DNA from: an uncultured Bacteroidales bacterium
Lineage (GTDB): Bacteria; Bacteroidota; Bacteroidia; Bacteroidales; F082
DNA: 64,000 nt
Reading direction: 5' to 3'
Assembly: GCA_905233445.1 (NCBI GenBank)
Contig: CAJOEP010000007.1
Span: 126,525 to 190,524 of the forward strand
Both the position numbers and the translations under genes were made by a program. Under the pieces are notes generated by a model that searched no databases, had not been told where the DNA came from, and saw nothing but the letters and a program-made list of their open reading frames with translations. Positions 17,077 through 24,743 of this stretch are shown here, one piece after another. Each line of letters opens with the position of its first letter. Position 1 is the stretch's first letter.

Positions 17077-17803
17077 TTAGTTTCTTGAATTCTTTCTGCG
17101 CTTTGGACATCTGCTTCTGAAACTCAGGGCTTGTCTGGAGTCGCGCATATCCTATACTTGCACCGGAACGTGTGGCGTCGATGTCGCTTTGCCAATGCGC
17201 TCCCGTGATGACGCGGTTCTCGCAATACAGCCAGGCTCGGCTGAAGATGGCACCTGATGCCTCAGGGTTTATTTCAGAGAGAAGCAACGCCGTGGCCCAG
17301 CAGCGCATGGTATGTCCCGACGGATAGCTGCCTTCGTTGTAGAATTCCTTGTCGCTTTCCATGAAAGGCTCCTCGTGGAAATACACAAAAGGACGTGTGC
17401 GATGGTAATATGCCTTCGGTGCCACACGCATCTGATCGACGGTAGCAAGGCTGTTGGTGATGAGTTTCCATATCTCAGGAGTGTCTTCTTCAGAAATCTC
17501 AAGTCCGAACGGCACACTCATCTCGGCAAGAAGAGCCTCGTAGCTCCATACAGCGTCGCGTCGGGCCATGTCGGCACGCTCAGTGTCGAAACGTTGCAAC
17601 TTACCCCACATATAACGAAGGATATCGTAGCTGAAGGCCTCCGACGTACTGTCGGGAGGTGCTGGCAGACATTGTATCAAATCAGGCATTTCCTCAGTTG
17701 TGAAATAAGTGGTTGGCTGATAGCCTTGTGCGTTAACGTTCCAAAGGAATCCGGTGACAAGGACAAACGTTAAAATCAATTTTGACAAATTCTTCATTTT
17801 CAT
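17048..17803 (-). CDS. Exported class A acid phosphatase / PAP2-family phosphatase
   Basis: 251 residues with signal peptide (cleaved near NVNAQG). The PAP2 signature is complete: K...RP in KAYYHRTRPF (motif 1), SYPSGHTMRCW (motif 2, catalytic His) and SRAWLYCENRVITGAHWQSDI (motif 3, Arg and nucleophilic His). The spacing and the periplasmic location fit PhoN-like non-specific acid phosphatases that release phosphate from nucleotides and sugar phosphates. An alternative ATG lies two codons inside. Separated from the upstream recX gene by repeats at 17830-17901. Confidence 0.9.
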   Translation of the reverse strand: MKMKNLSKLILTFVLVTGFLWNVNAQGYQPTTYFTTEEMPDLIQCLPAPPDSTSEAFSYDILRYMWGKLQRFDTERADMARRDAVWSYEALLAEMSVPFGLEISEEDTPEIWKLITNSLATVDQMRVAPKAYYHRTRPFVYFHEEPFMESDKEFYNEGSYPSGHTMRCWATALLLSEINPEASGAIFSRAWLYCENRVITGAHWQSDIDATRSGASIGYARLQTSPEFQKQMSKAQKEFKKLIKSTKSSLP

Positions 17804-17829
17804 ATTATTTGTAATTATTATTCATGATA

Positions 17830-17901
17830 TTTCTCCACTCCGCTTCGCTTCGGTCGAAATGACGAAGGAAAAGTTTCGCTTCGGTCGAAATGACGAGAAA
17901 G
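17830..17901. repeat. Direct repeat of the TTCGGTCGAAATGACGA family
   Basis: TTCGCTTCGGTCGAAATGACGA occurs twice (ending near 17865 and 17896), with the first copy extended leftwards by TTTCTCCACTCCGC. A fragment CGAAATGAC continues into the last codons of recX, so the repeat seems to have supplied the end of RecX. Related units occur at 20940-20974 and 46598-46630. Confidence 0.75.
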
Positions 17902-17907
17902 AATCGT

Positions 17908-18363
17908 TTAACTCGAAATGACACGAAGTGTATCCCAAACCAGTGAGGGTTCATACCCTTTCTGAATGGCATATTGCGCCAGTTTTGCCTTCTTTTTATA
18001 AGGATCTGTCTCGTTGATTTTCTTGGCTTTCAACACTTTTATCAATTCGTCTTTATAAATCTCAGGGTCGATTTCCGACAAGGCATTGGAGATAATTTCA
18101 TCGCTGATGCCTTTCATTTTCAGCGACATTTTTATCTTGTTCACGCCCCATTTTTTCAGATGAATCTTGCTTCTCACAAAAGTGGATGCATAACGCTCAT
18201 CGTCGAGATAGCCTTCATCCACAAGGAGTTTCACGATTTTCTCCTTTTCGGAATCGATTATGTCGAAGGTGGCGAGCTTGGTCCTCACCTCCTGCGTGCA
18301 ACGGTCCTGATACGAACAGTAGTGCAACACCTTTTTCAATATGGCGTCGTTCGATAATTCCAT
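17908..18363 (-). CDS. recX: RecX-family regulatory protein
   Basis: 151 residues of three-helix repeats typical of RecX, which binds and caps RecA filaments: LHYCSYQDRCTQEVRTKL, LVDEGYLDDERYASTFVRSK, then WGVNKIKMSLKMKGIS and the C-terminal KKAKLAQYAIQKGYE. The last residues VISS come from repeat DNA that borders the gene. The -7 element TAATTTTG (18368-18375, minus) is only four bases from the ATG, so the transcript is probably leaderless. recA is not in the window. Confidence 0.88.
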   Translation of the reverse strand: MELSNDAILKKVLHYCSYQDRCTQEVRTKLATFDIIDSEKEKIVKLLVDEGYLDDERYASTFVRSKIHLKKWGVNKIKMSLKMKGISDEIISNALSEIDPEIYKDELIKVLKAKKINETDPYKKKAKLAQYAIQKGYEPSLVWDTLRVISS

Positions 18364-18367
18364 AGCA

Positions 18368-18375
18368 CAAAATTA
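18368..18375 (-). promoter_or_regulatory. -7 promoter element of recX (leaderless)
   Basis: Minus-strand TAATTTTG, four bases before the recX ATG at 18363. Divergent to the ydcF-like promoter TATTTTTG at 18417-18424 (plus), which is itself six bases before its ATG. Confidence 0.7.
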
Positions 18376-18430
18376 CTATTTTTTTCGATTTTCAATCATT
18401 ATTTGAAAAAAATTTGTATTTTTGTAAATT

Positions 18431-19123
18431 ATGCTGAAAAAGATAATTAATCGGTTTTTCGTAGTTTTGGGTGCACTCTTCACCTTGCTACTGCTTTTGG
18501 CAATGACGTCGGTGCCGTTCTACATGCATTACAACCTTGGCAACGACCCGAATCACGAGTTTGATACAATAGAAGCCTTTGAGCCTCAACATGTTATAAT
18601 GATGGGCGGCGCAGGAATGCCATCGGCTAGCAACCTCATGAGATTGTATTACACCGCAGGACTTGCCATCACTTACGACTGCCCAGTTACCATAGCGCTG
18701 CCTTACGACTCGGTTTGCCATGCCGAAATGGACAGATTTCTTGAGAATCAAGGTGTTTTGAGTGAGATTTTTCATGATACCATAGGCACCAACACGCGGT
18801 CACAGGTTCTGGGATTGGCCGAGTATTATCCTGAATTGTTGGACACAAAAATCGTTGTCGTGACCTCGCCCGAACATCTCAGAAGGACGATAAAATGCTT
18901 CAATAAGGCTGGTTTTCAAGAAGTTAGAGGAATGGCTGCCTACGAAGGCACCGTCGATTTCAATCTATCGATAAAAGAGCAGATAGTGGAGGGCAACGAA
19001 GAAATCCCAAGCGTCGAAAGCACCCGACTTCGCTATACTTTTTGGAATTATCTGAAGCTCGAAATCGATACTTTCCGGGAGTATATAGCCTTGTTTTACT
19101 ATAGAATTAAAGGTTGGATTTAG
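18431..19123 (+). CDS. YdcF/DUF218-family membrane-anchored protein
   Basis: 230 residues. One N-terminal membrane anchor (residues 7-31) precedes a DUF218 domain: the strand HVIMMGGAGMPSASNLMRL, then DTIGTNTRSQ and KIVVVTSPEHLRRTIKCF, the pattern of YdcF/SanA proteins, some of which bind SAM or act in envelope and vancomycin tolerance. The usual ELVLFGG...S start is modified but recognisable. The stop overlaps the end of ygiQ by four bases in the convergent orientation. Confidence 0.78.
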   Translation: MLKKIINRFFVVLGALFTLLLLLAMTSVPFYMHYNLGNDPNHEFDTIEAFEPQHVIMMGGAGMPSASNLMRLYYTAGLAITYDCPVTIALPYDSVCHAEMDRFLENQGVLSEIFHDTIGTNTRSQVLGLAEYYPELLDTKIVVVTSPEHLRRTIKCFNKAGFQEVRGMAAYEGTVDFNLSIKEQIVEGNEEIPSVESTRLRYTFWNYLKLEIDTFREYIALFYYRIKGWI

Positions 19124-20934
19124 TTTCTTCCGTAGAGCCGGTTAATCCATTCGGCCTTGTCCATTTTTCTTAAAGTTTGCTTCACCCACTGGCGGTTTTC
19201 AGGCTTGTACCAGAAGAAAAAGCGTTGTTGTGCCAGTTTTTCCTCTTTGTTTTTCGCCACGAAGACAGGTTTCAAAGTATATGGGTCGTAGCCCGAATAA
19301 TAGATTTCGGTTGCTAGAGTCATTGGTGTCGGAGTGAAGTCCTGCACCTGCTCGAGATGATATCCTAACTCCTTGGTTTTCACCGCAAGTTCAGCCATAT
19401 CCATCAATGTACACGCCGGATGGCTCGATATAAAATAAGGTATCAGTTGCTGGTTGAGATGATATTTCTCGTTGACCTGGTCGAAGCGTTTTTTCAATTT
19501 GTTGAACAGAGAGAATGGCGGTTTGCGCATGAGTTTCAACACGTTATCGCTCACATGCTCAGGTGCCACCTTAAGTCGGCCGCTCACATGACGGCGCATC
19601 AGCTGCTCGAAATATTCATCGTAACCGAGACGTCTGTCGGGGTCTTCGTTAGTTAAAAACAGGTCATAACGTATGCCAGAGCCGATGGTCACCTTTTTAA
19701 TATTAGGGTTCTTGTCAACCTCCTTGTAAAGCTCAATCAGCGGATGATGGTCGGTGTTAAGATTCTTGCAAATGTTAGGCTGGATGCAGGTCGGGCGAAC
19801 GCATTTCTCGCACAGAGACTCGTCTTTTCCGCGCATTCGGTACATGTTCGCCGACGGACCGCCCAAATCGCTGATATATCCTTTAAAATCAGGCATTTTT
19901 GTCACTTCTTCCACTTCACGGAGAATTGACTCTTTGCTTCTCGAGACCACAAATTTCCCTTGGTGTGCCGAGATGGTGCAGAAGGCGCAGCCGCCGAAGC
20001 ATCCGCGATGGATGTTCACCGAATGGCGAATCATCTCGTAGGCGGGAATCGGACCGCGTTTGGCATATTTCGGATGCGGCATTCGGGTGTAAGGCAGGTC
20101 GAACGCTGCATCAATTTGCGCGGTTGTATAAGTAGGATAAGGAGGATTTATATAAAGAGTATAAGCACCGACATCCTGAAGCAGTCTGGCAGCGTGTTTT
20201 TTATTTGATTCCTCCTCCACATGCTTGAAATTTGAAGCGTAAAGCTTTTTGTCTTTCAGGCAGACTTCATGCGACACGAGTTTTATATCCAGCCATTCTG
20301 ATTCAACAGGTTGCGATTTCTTTTTCAAGAAGAAAGTCTGCGGAATATCAGTTATTTCATCGATTTTCTTGCCTTCAGAAAGCGCTTTCGCAATCTCGAC
20401 ATTGGCGAGTTCGCCCATTCCATAAACGCCCATATCGGCATGAGAATCAACGAGAATGCTTGGTTTTAACGAATTTGACCAATAATCGTAATGCGTCACG
20501 CGGCGCAGTGATGCTTCTATGCCACCAAGAACGACTGGAACATCGGGATAAATTTGTTTTAAGATATTACAATAAACCACCGATGCGTAATCTGGTCTAA
20601 ATCCAGCCTCGCCGCCCGGGGTGTAAGCGTCGTTGGAACGCAGGCGTTTGTTGGCTGTGTAGTGGTTAACCATCGAGTCCATGCAGCCTGCCGAGACGCC
20701 GAAAAACAACCTAGGTTTGCCGAATTTCTTAAAGTCGCGGAGGTCGTCGCGCCAGTTAGGCTGCGGGATGATGGCGACTCTATAGCCTTCTTTTTCAAGT
20801 GTACGTCCGATGACAGCAGCCCCGAACGAGGGATGGTCAACATATGCGTCGCCACTCACGAGCACAATGTCGAGCTCGTCCCACCCGCGCAGGTCGGATT
20901 CCTTTTTCGTTATCGGCAGCCACTTGAGGTCCAT
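19120..20934 (-). CDS. ygiQ: YgiQ-family radical SAM protein
   Basis: 604 residues, typical length. The N-terminal domain (about residues 1-290) has the YgiQ signature DIVLVSGDAYVDHPSFGAA; the radical SAM cluster motif is CFGGCAFC (RGCFGGCAFCTISAHQG), followed by the second conserved cysteine set CEKCVRPTC and the C-terminal YgiQ domain with SSHPACTLMDMAEL. The reaction is unknown for the family. Third gene of the M20 peptidase-nucleosidase-ygiQ operon; a 33-bp gap with a CATTCCGAGC repeat separates it from the nucleosidase, whose product (5'-deoxyadenosine/SAH clearance) is a sensible partner for a radical SAM enzyme. Confidence 0.93.
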   Translation of the reverse strand: MDLKWLPITKKESDLRGWDELDIVLVSGDAYVDHPSFGAAVIGRTLEKEGYRVAIIPQPNWRDDLRDFKKFGKPRLFFGVSAGCMDSMVNHYTANKRLRSNDAYTPGGEAGFRPDYASVVYCNILKQIYPDVPVVLGGIEASLRRVTHYDYWSNSLKPSILVDSHADMGVYGMGELANVEIAKALSEGKKIDEITDIPQTFFLKKKSQPVESEWLDIKLVSHEVCLKDKKLYASNFKHVEEESNKKHAARLLQDVGAYTLYINPPYPTYTTAQIDAAFDLPYTRMPHPKYAKRGPIPAYEMIRHSVNIHRGCFGGCAFCTISAHQGKFVVSRSKESILREVEEVTKMPDFKGYISDLGGPSANMYRMRGKDESLCEKCVRPTCIQPNICKNLNTDHHPLIELYKEVDKNPNIKKVTIGSGIRYDLFLTNEDPDRRLGYDEYFEQLMRRHVSGRLKVAPEHVSDNVLKLMRKPPFSLFNKLKKRFDQVNEKYHLNQQLIPYFISSHPACTLMDMAELAVKTKELGYHLEQVQDFTPTPMTLATEIYYSGYDPYTLKPVFVAKNKEEKLAQQRFFFWYKPENRQWVKQTLRKMDKAEWINRLYGRN

Positions 20935-20939
20935 ATCAC

Positions 20940-20974
20940 TCTGTCATTCCGAGCTTGTCAAGGAATCTCATTTT
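20940..20974. repeat. Dispersed repeat unit of the CATTCCGAGC...GGAATCTC type
   Basis: Reads CTGTCATTCCGAGC, a short spacer, then AAGGAATCTCAT, with ATTCC/GGAAT as a five-bp stem. It lies at the junction of the nucleosidase and ygiQ genes and overlaps the last codons of the nucleosidase. Confidence 0.65.
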
Positions 20975-21531
20975 CTTTTAACGTTTTCATTAAAAAATCC
21001 CGTCAAACCATGCCTTGCGTCAGCGAGCTTGGCAAACCATTCCTCACTTGAATTCTGTCCCACCACGTCGGTGATGTATTTCACTGCAAAGAACGGCACT
21101 CCCATCTCGCGGCAGACGTCAGCCTCGGCAAAGGATTCCATATCGATGACATCGCCTTCGATATCGTTGCCTTGGGTGATGAAGCTGTCGCCGGTGTTGC
21201 ACGTGCCATACACTAATTCACGCTCCGAAAAGATACGTTTAATCGCGTCATTACCGAATTCAATTTCAGAGGTGACGCCATCGAGGGTGACCTTACGTAA
21301 GTCTCTGTCGATGAAATGGTTACAAACAAAAACATCGCCAACTTTATGATTCAAAGTGCCGGCAGATCCGATGTTGATAACCATGTCGGGATGATATTCG
21401 CAGATGGCGCGCATCGTTTTCATAGCGGCATTCACCTTGCCCATGCCAGTCTCCACATAAATCACCTCCGCGTTAGGGATGTTAATTTCAATTTTTTCCT
21501 CAGGAATAGCGTAAACCAATAAGATTTTCAT
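20968..21531 (-). CDS. 5'-methylthioadenosine/S-adenosylhomocysteine nucleosidase-like protein
   Basis: 187 residues from the ATG at 21531; an in-frame ATG at 21549 overlapping the upstream stop (ATGA) is the alternative start. The phosphorylase-superfamily features are present: VYVETGMGKVNAA, NIGSAGTLN (ribose-binding glycines), TGDSFI and DMESFAEADVC, with the catalytic Asp region KYITDV near residue 150. These enzymes hydrolyse MTA, SAH and 5'-deoxyadenosine to adenine. It is somewhat shorter than the usual 230 residues. Coupled to the M20 peptidase gene upstream and followed by ygiQ. Confidence 0.85.
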   Translation of the reverse strand: MKILLVYAIPEEKIEINIPNAEVIYVETGMGKVNAAMKTMRAICEYHPDMVINIGSAGTLNHKVGDVFVCNHFIDRDLRKVTLDGVTSEIEFGNDAIKRIFSERELVYGTCNTGDSFITQGNDIEGDVIDMESFAEADVCREMGVPFFAVKYITDVVGQNSSEEWFAKLADARHGLTGFFNENVKRK

Positions 21532-21545
21532 AATTAAAAGTAATT

Positions 21546-22778
21546 TCATAGCATATTTATTGTTAAAAATGTCATCGTTTCCATTCCAATTCTCATCGAT
21601 TTCTCGTCGATATCAAAAGTTGATGTATGTTGTTTATAATCAATACACTTTGCAGGATTTGAAGTGCCTAATCGATAAAAACATGCCGGGATTTTCTGCG
21701 AGTACCAGGCGAAGTCCTCGGCAGTCATCAGCTGAGGCAACTCTTTAACATTCGATTCACCTAAAATCTCTTTCGCAAAAGCGGCACATTTGTTGGTCAA
21801 ATCGACATCGTTTTTCAACGAAGGATAACCTTGTTCGATGAAGATTTCAGCCTCGCAGCCATATTCTGACGCAATTTCTTTTGATATTTTCAGAACATTG
21901 TCTTTCAATGATATACGTTTCGATTCATCAAAAGTACGCATAGTGCCTTTCAACGTCACCTCGGAAGGAATGACGTTGTAGGTGCCTTCGGCCATGAAAC
22001 TACCAAACGCCAACAATGTAGAGACGTTTCCTGAAACGTCTCCAGAAACGTTGTTGCAATTTGAGACGTTTCGGGAAACGTCTCTACAGGGTTCGGGATA
22101 TAATTTTGATAATTCTGAAACAATTTTCGCAGCCGCCAACACCGCATTATCGCGCTCGGCAGGTTTTGCCGCGTGACCTCCCCTACCCTTCACGGTGATG
22201 TTGACCTCATCGGACGATGCCATGTAGGCTCCGGCATGAAAACCGACCTCGCCGCAAGGCAAATCAGGATAGACGTGCTGTCCGATAATCAAATCGACAT
22301 CGTCAAGGACACCTTCTTTGAGCATCAATGAAGCACCGCCGGGAAGTTTTTCCTCGCCAGGCTGGAAAATCAGTTTCACCGTGCCAGAGAATTTATCTCT
22401 CAAGTCGTTGAGGATGAATGCGGTACCAATTAGCATCGCTGTGTGCGCGTCGTGACCGCAGGCATGCATCACACCGTCGTTGACGGAACGGTATGGCAGG
22501 TCGGTGGTTTCTTGGATTGGCAGTGCGTCCATGTCAGCGCGGAGAGCAATTTTCAAATTACCAGTTGGCAGTTGGCAGTTACCAGTTATCGTGGTCACCA
22601 CACCTGTTCCAGCGACATCTGATTGATATTCAATATTTTTTGAAGCAAGACAACGTTTCACAAGCTCGGCGGTTTCTTTTTCGCGGAAGCTCAACTCAGG
22701 GTGTTGGTGAAGCTGCCGGCGTATCGCCACAACCTCGTCAAAATACTCGTCACACTTGGATTTTATCAGCTGCTTCAT
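21546..22778 (-). CDS. M20-family amidohydrolase (N-acyl amino acid/hippurate hydrolase type) with two translated repeat insertions
   Basis: 410 residues. Metal-site motifs are intact: ADMDALP, MHACGHDAHTAMLIGTA, FQPGEEKLPGGA and the C-terminal TAEDFAWYSQ; the lid/dimerisation domain starts GRGGHAAKPAERDNAV. Such enzymes deacylate N-acyl amino acids or peptides. Two segments look like inserted repeats that stay in frame: NCQLPTGNL (before KIALRADMDAL), encoded by heptads at 22560-22589, and a stretch of VS-rich residues before TLLAFGSF, encoded by GAGACGTTTC units at 22018-22088. The -7 element at 22797-22804 leaves the ATG at 22778 as start; the upstream TTG lies inside the promoter. First gene of a three-gene operon. 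Confidence 0.9.
   Translation of the reverse strand: MKQLIKSKCDEYFDEVVAIRRQLHQHPELSFREKETAELVKRCLASKNIEYQSDVAGTGVVTTITGNCQLPTGNLKIALRADMDALPIQETTDLPYRSVNDGVMHACGHDAHTAMLIGTAFILNDLRDKFSGTVKLIFQPGEEKLPGGASLMLKEGVLDDVDLIIGQHVYPDLPCGEVGFHAGAYMASSDEVNITVKGRGGHAAKPAERDNAVLAAAKIVSELSKLYPEPCRDVSRNVSNCNNVSGDVSGNVSTLLAFGSFMAEGTYNVIPSEVTLKGTMRTFDESKRISLKDNVLKISKEIASEYGCEAEIFIEQGYPSLKNDVDLTNKCAAFAKEILGESNVKELPQLMTAEDFAWYSQKIPACFYRLGTSNPAKCIDYKQHTSTFDIDEKSMRIGMETMTFLTINML
22018..22088. repeat. GTAGAGACGTTTC palindrome cluster inside the M20 gene
   Basis: Outer arms TGTAGAGACGTTTCC (22018-22032) and GGAAACGTCTCTACA (22074-22088) are exact reverse complements. Between them more GAAACGTC and GAGACGTTTC units occur, some themselves palindromic. 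All 71 bp are translated in frame in the M20 amidohydrolase. Confidence 0.88.
22560..22589. repeat. Heptad repeat AGTTGGC/AGTTACC inside the M20 gene
   Basis: Four consecutive 7-bp units (AGTTGGC, AGTTGGC, AGTTACC, AGTTATC) preceded by ACC. The same heptads form intergenic arrays at 31060-31111, 35203-35251, 47176-47251 and 51453-51476. Here they are translated in frame. Confidence 0.8.
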
Positions 22779-22796
22779 TAATAATTTTATTTTTTG

Positions 22797-22804
22797 CAAA
22801 AATA
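22797..22804 (-). promoter_or_regulatory. -7 promoter element of the M20-nucleosidase-ygiQ operon
   Basis: Minus-strand TATTTTTG, 18 bases before the ATG at 22778. Divergent to the plus-strand TAACTTTG at 22819-22826 that serves the carboxyltransferase gene; the two elements are 14 bp apart. Confidence 0.75.
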
Positions 22805-22877
22805 TGAAAAATTTTTAGTAACTTTGCGTCTCATTTAAAAGAGTCGAAAAAAATTAAAAATATAAAAGAAAACGAAC

Positions 22878-24644
22878 ATGAAAAAGGAAGTTAAATTCAG
22901 TCTTGTCTATCGCGACATGTGGCAGAGCTCAGGCAAATACGTGCCTCGCAAGGATCAACTCGAAAAAATAGCGCCTCTCATCATCGACATGAAGTGTTTC
23001 GACCGCGTCGAGACCAACGGTGGTGCAGCAGAGCAGGTGAATCTGCTTTATGGCGAGAACCCTAACCCGTCGGTGCGTGCCTTCACAGCAGCATTGCACA
23101 AAGGCGGAATCGAGTGCCATATGCTCGACCGCGCTCTTAACGCATTGAGAATGAATCCTGTACCAGCCGACGTGCGTAAGCTGATGTATAAAGTGAAAAA
23201 AGCACAGGGCGTCGATATCACCCGTATCTTCTGCGGCCTCAACGATGTGCGTAACATCATCCCTTCAATCCAATGGGCCAACGAAGCCGGCATGATTTCG
23301 CAGGCCGCCATGAGTATCACCTACTCACAGGTTCATAACGCCGAATATTACATCGCGATGTCGGAGAAACTCATCGAGGCAGGCGCCAAGGAAATCGCAC
23401 TTAAAGACATGGCCGGCGTCGGTCGTCCTGTCACATTGGGCAAGATTGTGAACCATATCAAGACCCAGCACCCGGATATCAAGGTGCAGTACCACGGTCA
23501 CACAACCCCTGGCCTCTCGATGGCATCAATGCTCGAGGTGTGCAAGGCCGGCTGCGACTACGTCGACGTGGCGATGGAACCGCTCTCATGGGGTACCGTC
23601 CATCCTGACGTAATCAGCGTGCAGGCGATGCTGAAAGACGCAGGATTCCTTGTGAAAGACATCGACATGAAGACCTACATGGCTGCACGCAGCATGACAC
23701 AAAGCTTCATCGACGACTTCCTCGGCTACTGGATCGACCCGCGTAACCGTTACATCAACTCATTGCTCGTCGGATGCGGTCTTCCTGGCGGCATGATGGG
23801 CTCGCTCATGGCCGACCTCAAGCCGGTGCACGCAGCTATCAACATGAACCGCAAGAATCAAGGACTTCCTGAGCTTTCAGAAGACGAGATGCTTGTGGAA
23901 TTGTTCCAGGAAGTGCAGGATATCTGGCCTAAACTCGGCAACCCGCCATTAGTGACGCCATTCAGCCAATATACAAAGAACATCGCTTTGATGAACCTCT
24001 TCGCTTTGAGCAAGGGCGAACCTCGCTATGAGACATCAATCGACCCGGCCGCTTGGGACATGATCCTCGGCAAGGCAGGAAAACTCCCTGGCACTTTGGC
24101 ACCGGAGATCGTCGAATTGGCAAAGAAAAAAGGTTTCGAATTCTTCACAGGCAACCCACAGGACAACTATCCTGACGCATTGCCACATTTCATCGAGATG
24201 ATGGAAAAAGAAGGCTGGGACCGCGGTCAGGACGACGAAGAGCTGTTCGAGTTTGCAATGCACGAAAAACAATATCGTGAATACAAATCAGGCGAGGCAA
24301 AACGCCGTTTCAACCAGGAACTCGATGCCAAGATGCAGGCCAAGGCCGAAAAGAGCGGCATGACCGTCAACCTCGACGACCTCAGAAAGATGCGCCACCC
24401 GAACGCCGAAGCCATAACAGCACCGACAAGCGGACAAATCATCTGGGAACTCGATGCCTACGAGAAATCGATGGCACCTGCAACAGGCACCAAGTACAAC
24501 GAAGGCGACACTTTCTGCTACATCCAGACACCTTACGCACCTGAAGAAGTCAAAACCAACTGGAGCGGCAAGCTCGTGGAAGTGGTCGCAGAGCAAGGCA
24601 AGAACGTGAAGAAAGGCGATATTCTCGCATTTATCGAGAAATAA
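22878..24644 (+). CDS. Pyruvate carboxylase subunit B / oxaloacetate decarboxylase alpha-like carboxyltransferase
   Basis: 588 residues. The N-terminal TIM-barrel carboxyltransferase is clear: YRDMWQSSGKY at the start, a metal site with HGHTTPG, and KDMAGVGRP with the catalytic Lys region. The central PYC_OADA domain spans about residues 300-460. The C-terminal ~75 residues have the biotinyl/lipoyl-domain pattern (ITAPTSGQIIWE ... VVAEQGKNVKKGDILAFIE) but the hairpin where AMKM with the biotin-carrying Lys should be reads QTPYAPEEVKT; no biotinylation Lys is seen. The protein may use a separate biotin carrier. The neighbouring genes give no biotin carboxylase or sodium-pump subunit. Promoter TAACTTTG at 22819-22826. 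Confidence 0.85.
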   Translation: MKKEVKFSLVYRDMWQSSGKYVPRKDQLEKIAPLIIDMKCFDRVETNGGAAEQVNLLYGENPNPSVRAFTAALHKGGIECHMLDRALNALRMNPVPADVRKLMYKVKKAQGVDITRIFCGLNDVRNIIPSIQWANEAGMISQAAMSITYSQVHNAEYYIAMSEKLIEAGAKEIALKDMAGVGRPVTLGKIVNHIKTQHPDIKVQYHGHTTPGLSMASMLEVCKAGCDYVDVAMEPLSWGTVHPDVISVQAMLKDAGFLVKDIDMKTYMAARSMTQSFIDDFLGYWIDPRNRYINSLLVGCGLPGGMMGSLMADLKPVHAAINMNRKNQGLPELSEDEMLVELFQEVQDIWPKLGNPPLVTPFSQYTKNIALMNLFALSKGEPRYETSIDPAAWDMILGKAGKLPGTLAPEIVELAKKKGFEFFTGNPQDNYPDALPHFIEMMEKEGWDRGQDDEELFEFAMHEKQYREYKSGEAKRRFNQELDAKMQAKAEKSGMTVNLDDLRKMRHPNAEAITAPTSGQIIWELDAYEKSMAPATGTKYNEGDTFCYIQTPYAPEEVKTNWSGKLVEVVAEQGKNVKKGDILAFIEK

Positions 24645-24665
24645 TGCATTTATCGGAAAATTTTT

Positions 24666-24707
24666 AATGTAGGGGCGAAAAAATGTTTCGTCCTTACATT
24701 TTTTTAT
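24666..24707 (+). terminator. Intrinsic terminator after the carboxyltransferase gene, built from a GTAGGGGCG palindrome
   Basis: Arms AATGTAGGGGCGAAA (24666-24680) and TTTCGTCCTTACATT (24686-24700) pair over 15 bp with two G-U pairs, and a T-run follows. The arms resemble the GTAG(A/G)G(A/G)CG repeat family. Confidence 0.85.
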
Positions 24708-24743
24708 TATATTTGCAACGTGAACATTTAAAAATTTATGCAT

